64,000 nt of DNA from Gracilaria domingensis. Its lineage: Eukaryota; Rhodophyta; Florideophyceae; Gracilariales; Gracilariaceae. The notes beneath the pieces were generated by a model. It ran no database searches and was not told the origin of the DNA. It saw only the letters and a program-made list of their open reading frames with translations. Numbering within the stretch: the stretch's first letter is position 1; every line of letters begins with the position of its first letter. The translations under genes and the position numbers were made by a program. Of the stretch, positions 53,880 to 64,000 are shown in pieces. Location: the NCBI GenBank assembly GCA_022539475.1, contig VCMS01000034.1, forward strand, positions 1 to 64,000. The letters are read 5' to 3'.

Positions 53880-54395
53880 GGCGCAGGAAGGCGAGCAGTA
53901 GCGGATGGAACCCGGACAGCGCGGGCACCAGGAATCAGGGGAGGGGGACGGGGTTGGGTGGGGGGGATGATTGGCGCGAGTGGATACGGACTGGGAATGG
54001 GGGGGCGGATGCGACACGGCGAGACGGGGCGTTGGAATTGAAAACACGACGCCGATTGGAATTGAGTCGCACAGCAAACACAAGCGCAGCCGAGGGGGGA
54101 GGGGGGTTGGGGCTGGGGGGGTCGCAAGATCCGTGAAGCGGCGAGGAAGAAAGGGCGAGCGCGGCTGGCGCAGCTGCTGATAAAAAAGCGTGGGACGGCG
54201 CGACGAGCGCACGAGCGAGCGCACCAAAAATGCGCAAATTTGTTTGATACGCGCGCCGCGCTGACGTTGCGCGTCGCGCCGCGGCGCGCGCATGCGATGC
54301 ACAGGGGGGCGGCACGTGGGTGAGGGGGGGGCGAGGAGAGGCGAGGCGAGGCGAGGCGAGGCGAGGAGAGGCGCGAGCCATTTACGAGTGGCTGC
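53880..54395. other. upstream region of BCD1 with an AGGCG repeat
   Basis: The promoter/UTR region of BCD1 and 3' end of the FolB gene. A minisatellite of G/A/C (GAGGC units, about 54,330-54,372) lies in it. An open frame here belongs to the upstream extension of BCD1 and contains a CPRC...YCSPSC cluster. Confidence 0.5.
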
Positions 54396-54785
54396 CTATT
54401 GCGCGTCGCGCAGCGGCGCGTCGTCGCGGCGACGGCGAATCTCGACGCCGACGGCGTCGAGCACGGCGGGCAGCGCGACGTGCGGCTTGCGCACGCACAC
54501 GCGCACCTCGACGACGGGCGGCAGCGTGCGGAAGATGCGGTCGGCAATGCGCTGCGCCACGTGCTCCACCAGCCGGCACGGCTCGCCCTGCACGACGTCC
54601 CTGGCGGCCTCGAAGACGGCGACGTAGTTGACGGTGTGCTCGAAGCGGTCGGAGCGGCCGGCGCGGCGCACGTCGGCGAACACGTCGACGTCGACGACGA
54701 AGCGCTGGCCGAGCGCGCGCTCGGCCGGCAGCACGCCGTGCCGCCCGAACAGCCGCAGCCCGTGCACGAACAGTCGGTCGCGCAT
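54396..54785 (-). CDS. folB: dihydroneopterin aldolase (FolB type)
   Basis: 129 residues, a normal size for a single-domain bacterial-type dihydroneopterin aldolase. The match covers the whole length: 'LRLFGRHGVLPAERALGQRF', 'VNYVAVFEAARDVV', 'VEHVAQRIADRIF' and 'RVCVRKPH'. Expected active-site residues are present: Glu22, Tyr54, Glu74 and Lys100, the last two being the pterin anchor and the catalytic Lys. It converts 7,8-dihydroneopterin to 6-hydroxymethyl-7,8-dihydropterin and glycolaldehyde in folate synthesis. In many plants and fungi the pathway enzymes are fused or differ; here the gene stands alone. It starts 265 bp from the divergent gene at 55,051. Confidence 0.93.
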   Translation of the reverse strand: MRDRLFVHGLRLFGRHGVLPAERALGQRFVVDVDVFADVRRAGRSDRFEHTVNYVAVFEAARDVVQGEPCRLVEHVAQRIADRIFRTLPPVVEVRVCVRKPHVALPAVLDAVGVEIRRRRDDAPLRDAQ

Positions 54786-55050
54786 GGCGGCCGCGCCGAT
54801 GCGCCGATCGCGCCGCGCCGCCGGCGCGCCCCGCGCGCGCCGTCGACACCAACGTTATCTCCGCCGGCGAGCGGTCGCGCCGCGCGTGGCGACGTGTACG
54901 GCTGAGAGCCGCGCGCAAAAATCTGCGCGCGGATCAAAAGCGCGCGCGCGTTGATTGGGCGCGGCGCGAATCTGCCAAAACATCGCAAGCGCGCCCACCA
55001 TCTCCGGCATCCATCCGCACCGCACCCGCATCCGCATCCATCCCGCCACA

Positions 55051-56520
<1,470 letters not shown>

Positions 56521-56699
56521 GCCATACAAGTTTTGGCTTTTCGTTCATAGATTCCACCCATAGCTACTTTTCGTAACTCATCACTGCAGAAAAACATATT
56601 CACACTCGGTCATGAGGCCATCTGTTCGCCAACTGTTTGATAGTTGAGTATACTGCGTACTCAGAATTGGTCAGCAACATGGTCGCCCAATCATTTGAC

Positions 56700-56872
56700 G
56701 AAAGTGAGACCCAGAAAGAAGCACAGCACCGGCGGGGATACTGGGAGGCTGTGCAGTATGATCCCTACCTAGATTGACGATGAAATGCGACGGGGAACAA
56801 TTTCTTTCACGGCATTGGCTCTGTCATCGACGGCGCCACGGAGCAGTGAATTGTCAACATTGAGTGGAAACG
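56700..56872 (-). pseudogene. relic of the adenosine deaminase gene at 58,238-59,407
   Basis: On the minus strand 'NVDNSLLRGAVDDRANAVKE' matches 'NIDNLLLSGTVSNRADAVEE' of the nearby adenosine deaminase gene. The nucleotide match continues for about 100 further bases, where a stop and frame changes break it. Only the C-terminal segment remains. It has the same orientation as the intact gene and lies about 1.4 kb downstream of its end, so it may be a decayed tandem duplicate. Confidence 0.7.
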
Positions 56873-57475
56873 GCGGTTTACCTCCGCAACATCAGCACAG
56901 GAGACGCTCTTTCTCCTCATCAGAAGTGCGCGTTGCATATAGAATGAGACCACTCGATGAAGCACCACGTACCAGCAGCGTCGCCATCTCCTGAGGGTTA
57001 TTGCGGGTGCTGGAACGGCTCTGAAAGCGACCAACCCACGTGAAAGTGCATACTTCATAATTAGTGAGCCGGTCGCCGTCTCACTCACGCCCTGCGCACC
57101 ATTCAGACGCTGACTGCGAGCTGCTCCATAAGCAAATCTTTCCTTTCTAGCAACTCTACAAAGGTTGGCGGCAGAGAGGTGCACCGATGGCAGATACAGA
57201 GTATACCGGCCTCCAAGGCTGGTCCGTGCTCGAGCCAGGAGATCTATCGTCCGTGCGCGTGTGACAGCGTGTGAATCTTATTTTTTTGGTATTGATATGA
57301 TAGCGATCAGGAATCTCTGGGCCTGGCCCACAGTTCTGATTGGCGAGCTGCAACCTGCACTGCAGTGCAACTGAAAAAAGAGGTGCGTCGTATGATACTG
57401 GGCTTGGAGCCCAGCTGCAACTTGCGCCCCGGTCACCGCCTATCAATCATGCAGCCTGCAGCCTGCAGCCTGCAT

Positions 57476-57516
57476 GTCACCGCTGCAACCTGCACCGTGC
57501 AGGTTGCAACGGTGAC
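57476..57516. repeat. 41-bp near-perfect palindrome
   Basis: Arms of 20 bp (57,476-57,495 and 57,497-57,516) pair with one mismatch around one central base. It lies inside a region rich in CTGCA and GCAGCCT repeats. Confidence 0.9.
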
Positions 57517-58237
57517 CAGTAGGCTGCATGGTGCATTATTGATTAGGCTCTCTTTTCAACACGGACAGACTCAAGTTTTGCTCTTCTGTTTGATTCAACA
57601 TGACTCTTATGGCGTCGTTCTGCAGCTAGTTTCGCTTCTGTCGCATGATAGCGTTTGTTGCACGTTTGTTTTGTTACGCCAGATTCATTTTCTGCATGGA
57701 AACAACCAATGCCTCTTTAGCCAAATGGGAACTTAACAGCGGGGCTGTTGTTTCTGGGCGAAGTTTCTTGGTTTACGTTTTTGTTAAATGGCTCTGTTGG
57801 GGTTGCTTTTAATTGCAACTGCTCCTGAACATTGAATACCAGCTCCTTGCTTTCGGATCGCGATTTGGTCGGCAAGTACAACTGAAATCTCAATTGCAGT
57901 AGCGTGGTGCGACTGCACGAGAAATTGGGCGGGGTATATAATGGAACACATGCCTTGTAAGACGCAGTAGTTATCGCCGACACTGCAGAGAGCAGGAGAT
58001 ATCGATGATGGAATGCCGATGTGGCGCCTCATGCCGCATGACTTTCACATTTGATTGGCCCACTGTAACTTGCCTCCGGCAGACACATTCTATGTCAAAC
58101 GGATCCTTCGCGTGGCATTTTTGATTTCGCCAGTCCATGACGAGCTTCACCTTCGTAGAGTTAAGAGGATTAAGAGGGTACTTTCTCATTCCTGCGCATC
58201 TACAATGGTTCCTGCTCAAGCCGAAACAGATGGTTCA

Positions 58238-59407
58238 TTAGAAGTCGTCATTGTTCTTCAAAGGTTTGACAATTGAGTTCACAGTTTGTTCAAACTGGGT
58301 CAAGAACTCACATTCCCCCTTGCTTGACCGAAGGGAGTCATCAAAAGAAGCGCGAGCACCATCAACGAGAACCTGTGCAATCTGCTCCCAACTAAGTTGA
58401 CAATGCATACGAGCGCGAACAATCTCCTCAACCGCATCGGCTCTATTGCTGACGGTGCCGCTCAGTAGCAAATTGTCAATGTTAAAACCAGCAACCCTCA
58501 CGCCCCGCTCGAGCAGCGTTTGTATTGGATGCAGATCATAACGATCAGCAGCAATCTTATACCCGCCACTGCAGTTGGCGGTCAAACACGTCTCGAGAAA
58601 GACGCCGCGCATATCTCGACATAAGTCCTCACTACTAGAAAGAACCAGCCCATGTCCAATGCGCTCCGCGCCGATCCGCAACGCCAGGCTGACATTCTCT
58701 CGCGCACCCTCAAACGCACACTCACCAGCGTGAAGGGTGAGCGGTACCCCATTTTGGTGCGCCGCTTGCAAATGGCTTGCATGAAGTTGAAGCGGGTATG
58801 AGCGTTCGTCTCCCGCAATGTCGAGGCCTACGACACCTCGATGCAACCAGTTTTCGGCAAGCTTGCACACATGGACCACTTTCTGCTCATCATGCGAACG
58901 CAGCGCGCACAGAATGACGCCACCCTTCAACCCGCACGGCAGGCAAGCCCGCGCGTCGTTACGCGCACGCTCATACCCCTCGACAACGGCAGCAACAGCC
59001 TCGTCTGCCCGCAGTCGCTCATGCACATGTAGCAGCGGACAGAAACGAACCTCAACGACCCACACGTTTTGCGCCACCAAGTGCGACACGAGCTCTCTCG
59101 TAGCGCTACAAAGCTGCTCCTTTGTCTGCAGAAATTGGTTACAAAAGTCAAACTGTGACCAATTGCCGTTCGCTTGTTGCACAAACTTGTCGTTTGCTAC
59201 GTCGCGTTGCTTGGATGCTACAAGATGCTCGCGCAACCGCGCCTCGTCACACGGCAAGGTCACGCCACGCGCGGCGGAACAGCGGGCGATGAAGCCCTCT
59301 GAGAGCGAGCCGTCCAGGTGAAGATGCAGCTGCGCCTTCGGCAATCGAGCGGCCGTCTCGCGCACGCGTTGCAAGCGGCGCGAGGAGGCGGTGTGGGGCT
59401 GTTCCAT
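58238..59407 (-). CDS. add: adenosine deaminase
   Basis: 389 residues, complete and without introns. Family motifs: zinc-binding HLHLDGS near the N-terminus, LDIAGDE, catalytic TLHAGE, and RIGHGL with the catalytic/zinc His. The zinc Asp sits in NIDNLLLSGT, where animal enzymes have NTDDP; this matches the TDNRLMSG form of many bacterial adenosine deaminases. The enzyme turns adenosine into inosine in purine salvage. The start at 59,407 gives a short N-terminal extension before the first motif. The gene is divergent from the ACT-domain gene with a 366-bp shared spacer. Confidence 0.92.
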   Translation of the reverse strand: MEQPHTASSRRLQRVRETAARLPKAQLHLHLDGSLSEGFIARCSAARGVTLPCDEARLREHLVASKQRDVANDKFVQQANGNWSQFDFCNQFLQTKEQLCSATRELVSHLVAQNVWVVEVRFCPLLHVHERLRADEAVAAVVEGYERARNDARACLPCGLKGGVILCALRSHDEQKVVHVCKLAENWLHRGVVGLDIAGDERSYPLQLHASHLQAAHQNGVPLTLHAGECAFEGARENVSLALRIGAERIGHGLVLSSSEDLCRDMRGVFLETCLTANCSGGYKIAADRYDLHPIQTLLERGVRVAGFNIDNLLLSGTVSNRADAVEEIVRARMHCQLSWEQIAQVLVDGARASFDDSLRSSKGECEFLTQFEQTVNSIVKPLKNNDDF

Positions 59408-59773
59408 ACAGGCAAGATAGATGCGAAGTTAGATGTTACAGAGCGCTTGGCGAGATCTAACTAGATATCCCGCGCGTGAGAACTTCACGTGGCAAGGAGA
59501 GGAGGGCGGCGACGATCTGGCGCGTCACGCGCCGCCGTCTGATTGGCGCATCGCTTTGCAAACTTTGCAGCGGTGGCAGCCCAATCAACCAGCGCGAGAT
59601 TGAACACTCCCGGCGCCAGATTTGTACGTACCACCTCGCGTCCGTCCTAGTCCGTCTTCGTCCGTCTCCCGTGCGCCTTCTTCTTCGTCGCAGCACCCGT
59701 CGTCCGCAGCAGCCGGCGGCCCCAGCAAAAGGTCCGTCCCTCCGAACTCGCCGCTGCAACCGCTCCCTCAAAC
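59408..59773. promoter_or_regulatory. shared spacer of adenosine deaminase and ACT-domain genes
   Basis: 366 bp between two divergent starts, presumably a bidirectional promoter. No specific motif is assigned. Confidence 0.4.
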
Positions 59774-60445
59774 ATGACGCTCGCCTCCCGTCTCCCCGGC
59801 CTGCTCCGCATGCGCGCCCCACCAGCACTCGGTCTGTCACGTCTCACCACCATAGCGTGCTCCACAAACCCGACTCACCAACCAGAGCCAGCGGCCGCCG
59901 CCAACACCGACCCCCGTCCACACCACGCCGTCATCTCAGTTGCCGGTCGCGACCGCACAGGCATAGTAAACACCTTCACAAAGGCCGTCCAGCAATACAA
60001 GGCCAACATCGAGGAGTCCAAGATGGCCATTCTGGGCGGTGACTTCGCCATGATAGTGTACGTCAGCATGGAGAAAGACGCCGACGGAGTCGACTTGGAA
60101 CGCATGTTACATGAAGAGCTACCCGAGTTTTCCATCACGTTAAGGACCACCACTGCGCCTGCAGACATTCATCCTGACGAACCAATGTGGAGAATTTCTG
60201 TCGAGGCGCCTGATCAACCGGGTATTGCAAACGCTGTCTCGCAGGCACTCGCCACGCACGGTGGCCACGTTCATGAAATGGAGACCGAGACTAGCACGGC
60301 TCCCTTCGCCGGCTACGCACTCTTCATTCTCAATGGTCGTGTCAGTATGGCCGACGCCGAGCTAGACAAGATCTCAGACGCCCTCACAGCTGTTGAAGAT
60401 AAGTTTGGTGCTTCCATTACGCTGGACCAAATCTCCAGTGCGTAG
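59774..60445 (+). CDS. organelle-targeted protein with two ACT domains (GcvR-like)
   Basis: 223 residues. The first 45-50 residues are rich in Arg, Ser, Ala and Pro with no acidic residue before about position 38, the look of a mitochondrial or plastid targeting peptide. Two ACT domains follow (about 51-126 and 139-217), each opening with the ligand-loop type motif (VAGRDRTGIV and EAPDQPGIAN). In bacteria the same two-ACT arrangement is GcvR, which controls the glycine cleavage system; in eukaryotic organelles the role is unknown but probably amino acid sensing. It ends 176 bp from the convergent RanBPM-like gene. Confidence 0.8.
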   Translation: MTLASRLPGLLRMRAPPALGLSRLTTIACSTNPTHQPEPAAAANTDPRPHHAVISVAGRDRTGIVNTFTKAVQQYKANIEESKMAILGGDFAMIVYVSMEKDADGVDLERMLHEELPEFSITLRTTTAPADIHPDEPMWRISVEAPDQPGIANAVSQALATHGGHVHEMETETSTAPFAGYALFILNGRVSMADAELDKISDALTAVEDKFGASITLDQISSA

Positions 60446-60621
60446 CTAGGTACTCTATCCTTGTATATCGCTCTTGCAGCAGCCGTCCTTTCGACGCAAA
60501 GGCCTTCATATACTACGCACTAAATGTGTAAAATTGCCGCCTCTTGTGCCGGAACTTGTTGTGTTTGTACGTCCTATCATCCTATTTCACTAAAGCCTTT
60601 TTGAGCAACCAAAGCTGCCAT

Positions 60622-62025
60622 TCACAGCATATCCTGAGCAGATACCAACGCCGCCGGCCCGTTACCCATCAACATCAAGTGCTTCAGGATGTTTTCATTC
60701 TGACAAATGAATCGCTCCAGTAACGACCTCATGGGCCGCCCTTGCGACGCCAGAATTGCAGAATTCACATTGTCTGCAACAGTCTCCCGCCTGCTCTGCT
60801 TTGTGAGGTGACCTGTTGGGCTCTCGGCAGGATTTCCGTAGGCCAGTAACAGGTAAACGTCGCGCAAAATGTCCGCGAACGGCAACATCTTGTCCGTTTT
60901 GGAGATAGAATCGTCACTTTCTTGCGCTGATTTGACGTACTCTTTATCACGGAAAACAGAGAGTTCCCGTCGGCCGTATTCTACCGTTTCTTCCAAACTA
61001 GCGCCGCTGACAATCATCTCAATGAACTTTTGAGTAAGAAGCAAGAATCGCACGTTGAGTTGCGACTTGAGCACTTGTGGGAACTGCTTTTCCAGGTCGT
61101 AAATGGCGGCGTCTATGTCCCCTTGAAGCACCTTGTCGCACACAGCCTGTCGCTTGAGCATGGAATCGCGTTCCCGTTGGTAAATTTGTTCGCGGCCGGC
61201 GTCCTTGGCAAACGCGGCTGCTGTCTGCGAGTAGCCGTTATGCATCAGATACATGAGTACAGTATCAGTAAGAATAGTGTAGTCTTGAGGCAACGGCTTT
61301 GACATGATAGTAGCAAGAATCTTATCACGCTGCTGCCGTGCGTACGTTTCAATATCAAAGGCAAAAGATTTGTGGCCAAAGTTGGCGCTGACGCTGCCGT
61401 TCATGGATTGCATGCCAACTGTGGGGTATAACACGCCAGATAAATTAGTGAAGGCAGTACCAAGATTCTTGCCATTACGCGTGAAGAACACAATGTTGTC
61501 AACTAGATCCCAGCAGCAGCCAATGACATCACCAGTGCCATACTTAGGTCCGTAGGAGTTGCCAGCGATACCAGTTTGGCGAAAGAGCAGGCCGTCATCT
61601 CCATGGTAGGCATAGCTGCCGGCTTCCCAGCCAGGCATTTTGCCGAGGCGGACCTTGCGATCACACAGTCCGACTCCAATACGACCGGTGTCGCCCTGGT
61701 CGACGATGGAGATCTCAAAATAATAGAGGGCGATGCCGCCTGGAGGAATTGGCTGTGAGGTGCGAATGGAGGCAGCGTCCTTCTCTTCGCGACCAGGACC
61801 ATTATACGTGACGACCAAGCCAGCATGAGAGCATTGCAGATGGTCAGCCTTATCGTCCTCGGAAAAGGCGAGCGGCTGAATATGATGCCGACCAGCGTGT
61901 ACGGTACAAACGCCGTTGAAGCAGAGGGGGTCTGCGGCACGGCGCCTGAAGCGGTGTAGAGGCACAGCCTGTTCGAGCGAGTAGATGGGGGGGCGCATGG
62001 TCCTTCGACGCTTTCGACGCTTCAT
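60622..62025 (-). CDS. RanBPM/GID1-like subunit of the CTLH E3 ubiquitin ligase
   Basis: 467 residues if started at Met 62,025 (MKRRKRRRTM...). Other in-frame Met codons are 61,998 and 62,193; the sequence upstream of 62,025 is Pro-rich and looks like UTR. Domains in order: a SPRY domain (about 60-220; 'ALYYFEISIVD', 'GRIGVGLCDRKV', 'YGTGDVIGCCWDLVDNIVFF', 'LYPTVGMQS'), a LisH motif (about 240-270; 'TVLMYLMHNGYSQTAAAFAK'), a CTLH segment ('VCDKVLQGDIDAAI') and a CRA-like C-terminal region. This order is that of RanBPM/RanBP9 and yeast Vid30/Gid1, the scaffold of the CTLH/GID ubiquitin ligase. No introns. Confidence 0.92.
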   Translation of the reverse strand: MKRRKRRRTMRPPIYSLEQAVPLHRFRRRAADPLCFNGVCTVHAGRHHIQPLAFSEDDKADHLQCSHAGLVVTYNGPGREEKDAASIRTSQPIPPGGIALYYFEISIVDQGDTGRIGVGLCDRKVRLGKMPGWEAGSYAYHGDDGLLFRQTGIAGNSYGPKYGTGDVIGCCWDLVDNIVFFTRNGKNLGTAFTNLSGVLYPTVGMQSMNGSVSANFGHKSFAFDIETYARQQRDKILATIMSKPLPQDYTILTDTVLMYLMHNGYSQTAAAFAKDAGREQIYQRERDSMLKRQAVCDKVLQGDIDAAIYDLEKQFPQVLKSQLNVRFLLLTQKFIEMIVSGASLEETVEYGRRELSVFRDKEYVKSAQESDDSISKTDKMLPFADILRDVYLLLAYGNPAESPTGHLTKQSRRETVADNVNSAILASQGRPMRSLLERFICQNENILKHLMLMGNGPAALVSAQDML

Positions 62026-62378
62026 CAACAAGCCGCAGAAGGGGCGCGGCTGTGGAGGACGGAGACGAGGGCTGGCGGAGCTGCGGCCGCGCGTGGCGGG
62101 GTGGAGGAGGGGGAGGAGGAGGAGAGAGACGGGTGGCGCTGGTGAGAGGTCGCAGCAGCAGGCGTCAGGCGGGGGCGGCGTGCACTGCTGCATGGCGCAA
62201 ACTGCGCGTTTGCGGGCTGAACGGCGCGCGTGGCGCTGCTGGCCACGTGGTGCTGCACCGATCGGCCGCCGGTGCCGGCGACATGCCAGAGTGTCGCTAC
62301 CCCGGTGACGGCGGCCCGGCTATCAAACGGGCCCCGCTATCACACGGACCAGAGCGGCAACTCCCAAATACCTCAACG
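62026..62378. promoter_or_regulatory. shared spacer of RanBPM-like and oligopeptidase B genes
   Basis: About 350 bp, GC-rich, between two divergent starts. Presumably a bidirectional promoter and two 5' UTRs. Confidence 0.4.
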
Positions 62379-64000
62379 ATGGACGACGAATGTCCGCGCC
62401 ACACCAAGCAGCGCCCAGTTCGCGCTCGCCCGCCGTCGCTGACCGGCGCATCTGGCGCGGTGCCACAGGCCGTTGTGATGGGCTCCTCCGTGCAGTCGCC
62501 GCCTGCCTCGCCGCTTTCGGTGGCGCTGCCCCGCATGGCCGCCGCCGCCGGCATTGGGCTTGCTGTCATCGCCGCGGAGTATTTGAGGAGGCGGAGACGT
62601 GGCCCCGTTCGATCCTCCCCCCCGGTTCCGGTTGAGAAGCCCCATGACGTCGTGTTTGGAAAGGTGGACGGTCAGTTTCACGGCGATGGGCCGCTAATTG
62701 ATCCGCCGGAGCGTATTGGCGATCCGTTCTTTTGGATGCGGGACGATGAGCGCAAGGACCCGCACGTGTTGCAGCATCTTCGCGAGGAGAATGCGTACAC
62801 CAATTACATGACGTTGGCGGATCGCCCGTTTGTGCAACGCGTTTACAAGGAGCTCTTGTCTCACTTTGTCGAGACCGATTCTACCGTGCCGGTAAAGGCT
62901 AGGCAGTACGCATACTACGTCAGAACCGTCAAAGGAAAGAGTTACCAGTATTTTTGCCGCAAGCCCATTGTCGATGGTGCTCATGGCTCCGAGGAGATCA
63001 TGCTTGACGTCAACTTTCTGGCAAGAGGTAAGAAGCACTGTAACGTAGGGGGAGTCCACGTCAGTCCGGATGACAATATCATGGCCTACGTGGTGGATTT
63101 TTCCGGCTATGAAACTTTTGACATTTACTTCAAGGATCTCAGAACCGGTCACATTTTGGAACAGGATACTATCCGTGGCACAGCTGGTGATGTAGAATGG
63201 GGTCACGATAACTCCTCTGTGTATTATGCAACCTTTGATGATTCGCACCGTCCGTACAAGTTGTGGACTCATGTCATGCGTACTGGTCAACCCCCAGATG
63301 CTGATTTACCAGACGATTCGTGTCTCTATACCGAGAATGACACTGAGTTCTATTTGGGCTTTGGCAAATCGCTGTCGCAGCGCTTTCTCATCGTCAGCTC
63401 CTCTGCCAGCACACTATCAGAGAATCGCTTCCTAGATCTCCTCAACCCGGACGCTGGTCTAACATTGTTCCGCGAGCGAAAGGCTGGTGTACTATATCGG
63501 GTATCGCATGCTACAGACAACTGCTTTTATGTAACCACCAATATTGAAGGTGCCACTAACTTCAAACTTATGCGTACGACTACCAGTGCCCCTGATGTTT
63601 GGAATGAATTTCTTCCTTACGACAAAGACGTCAAGATCAACTCGGTGCACTCTTTTAAAACATTTGCGGTCCTGTCTGGTAGAAGGGGCGGTTATGAACA
63701 GCTGTGGGTGCTTCCAGAACATGATATGCAGCAGATGTACCTCCTTGAAGCTGAAGAAACCGCACATGTTATCGGCGTAGGGAACAACCTCGAATACGAC
63801 TCCCCCTCGTTTCGATACGTCTACTCGTCGCTCACCACTCCCAGACGAGACTACGAGTATAATGTTGGCTCGAAGGAAAGCACCTGCCTCAAAGAACAGG
63901 ATGTGCCTGGGTACAATGGGGAGTTGTACAAGACGGAACGCTTGGAAGCTACAAGCCCGGACGGCACGGTGGTACCAATCTCACTAGTATACAACTCGAA
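62379..64000 (+). CDS. oligopeptidase B (prolyl oligopeptidase family), 5' part, runs off the window
   Basis: One frame is open from the ATG at 62,379 to the window end (540 codons, no stop). A second Met lies at 62,478. The N-terminus is basic and disordered, with an Ala-rich hydrophobic stretch 'ALPRMAAAAGIGLAVIAAEY' that could be a membrane anchor or part of a targeting peptide. The family part begins with 'PERIGDPFFWMRDD' and 'LREENAYTNYM'. It continues through the beta-propeller ('QYAYYVRTVKGKSYQYFCRK', 'VSPDDNIMAYVVDFSGYETF', 'DVEWGHDNSSVYYATFDD') to 'ERLEATSPDGTVVPISLVY', which leads into the alpha/beta-hydrolase catalytic domain. The Ser-Asp-His triad lies beyond the window. The enzyme cuts peptides after Arg or Lys. 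Confidence 0.9.
   Translation, partial: MDDECPRHTKQRPVRARPPSLTGASGAVPQAVVMGSSVQSPPASPLSVALPRMAAAAGIGLAVIAAEYLRRRRRGPVRSSPPVPVEKPHDVVFGKVDGQFHGDGPLIDPPERIGDPFFWMRDDERKDPHVLQHLREENAYTNYMTLADRPFVQRVYKELLSHFVETDSTVPVKARQYAYYVRTVKGKSYQYFCRKPIVDGAHGSEEIMLDVNFLARGKKHCNVGGVHVSPDDNIMAYVVDFSGYETFDIYFKDLRTGHILEQDTIRGTAGDVEWGHDNSSVYYATFDDSHRPYKLWTHVMRTGQPPDADLPDDSCLYTENDTEFYLGFGKSLSQRFLIVSSSASTLSENRFLDLLNPDAGLTLFRERKAGVLYRVSHATDNCFYVTTNIEGATNFKLMRTTTSAPDVWNEFLPYDKDVKINSVHSFKTFAVLSGRRGGYEQLWVLPEHDMQQMYLLEAEETAHVIGVGNNLEYDSPSFRYVYSSLTTPRRDYEYNVGSKESTCLKEQDVPGYNGELYKTERLEATSPDGTVVPISLVYNS

Larger units (their letters stand above)
56521..58237. other. 1.7-kb intergenic region with a relic and a palindrome
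   Basis: Holds an adenosine deaminase relic (about 56,700-56,872), a CTGCA-rich stretch and a 41-bp palindrome at 57,476-57,516. No complete gene is recognised; the rest is unassigned. Confidence 0.5.

Noticed and set aside
52007-54041. Plus-strand frames opposite BCD1
   Set aside because: Shadows of a well-supported minus-strand gene.

Overview
The window is nuclear DNA of an intron-poor eukaryote. The evidence is eukaryote-only genes (a box C/D snoRNP assembly factor BCD1/ZNHIT6, a RanBPM/GID1 subunit of the CTLH ubiquitin ligase, a Hook-like N-terminal domain), Ty3/gypsy and hAT transposons, and long uninterrupted reading frames. The cyanobacterial look of the aromatic amino acid lyase, the bacterial-type single-domain FolB and a two-ACT GcvR-like protein suggest a photosynthetic lineage. 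A red alga is my best guess, but it is an inference. No ribosomal, tRNA or CRISPR loci were found.

The window splits in two. The left 41 kb is a gene graveyard full of mobile elements. At 0.4-6.9 kb two divergent, interrupted gene frames face away from a huge imperfect palindrome (about 1.3-3.1 kb) that holds copies of a smaller telomere-like palindrome. The right-hand frame carries a ParB/sulfiredoxin-like domain and a 2OG-oxygenase-like fold. From 7 to 14 kb there is a row of host gene copies: a HAD phosphatase pair (one dead, one open), a frame-shifted ketopantoate-reductase-like gene, a ribulose-phosphate 3-epimerase with three in-frame stops, a coiled-coil frame and a fragment of pyruvate dehydrogenase E1 alpha. 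A broken hAT transposon (14.2-17.1 kb) abuts that fragment.

From 17.5 to about 37.8 kb lies an old Ty3/gypsy element. A second, younger Ty3/gypsy chromovirus (22,237-34,560) sits inside its reverse transcriptase, with TG...CA-type long terminal repeats, a 5-bp target duplication and unusual antisense reading frames before its 3' repeat. A further, decayed LTR of the outer family lies at 38.8-39.6 kb, just upstream of an intact aromatic amino acid ammonia-lyase (40.2-41.9 kb) whose substrate-selectivity pair is Tyr-His.

The right part (42-64 kb) is GC-rich, gene-dense and mostly intact. It holds a low-complexity nuclear-type protein, a long Hook-domain/coiled-coil protein, BCD1, dihydroneopterin aldolase (folate synthesis), a cyclic-nucleotide-binding-like protein, adenosine deaminase with a nearby relic of itself, an organelle-targeted ACT-domain protein, RanBPM/GID1, and the 5' part of an oligopeptidase B gene that runs off the window. 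Neighbouring genes are arranged as divergent pairs sharing 265-370 bp spacers.
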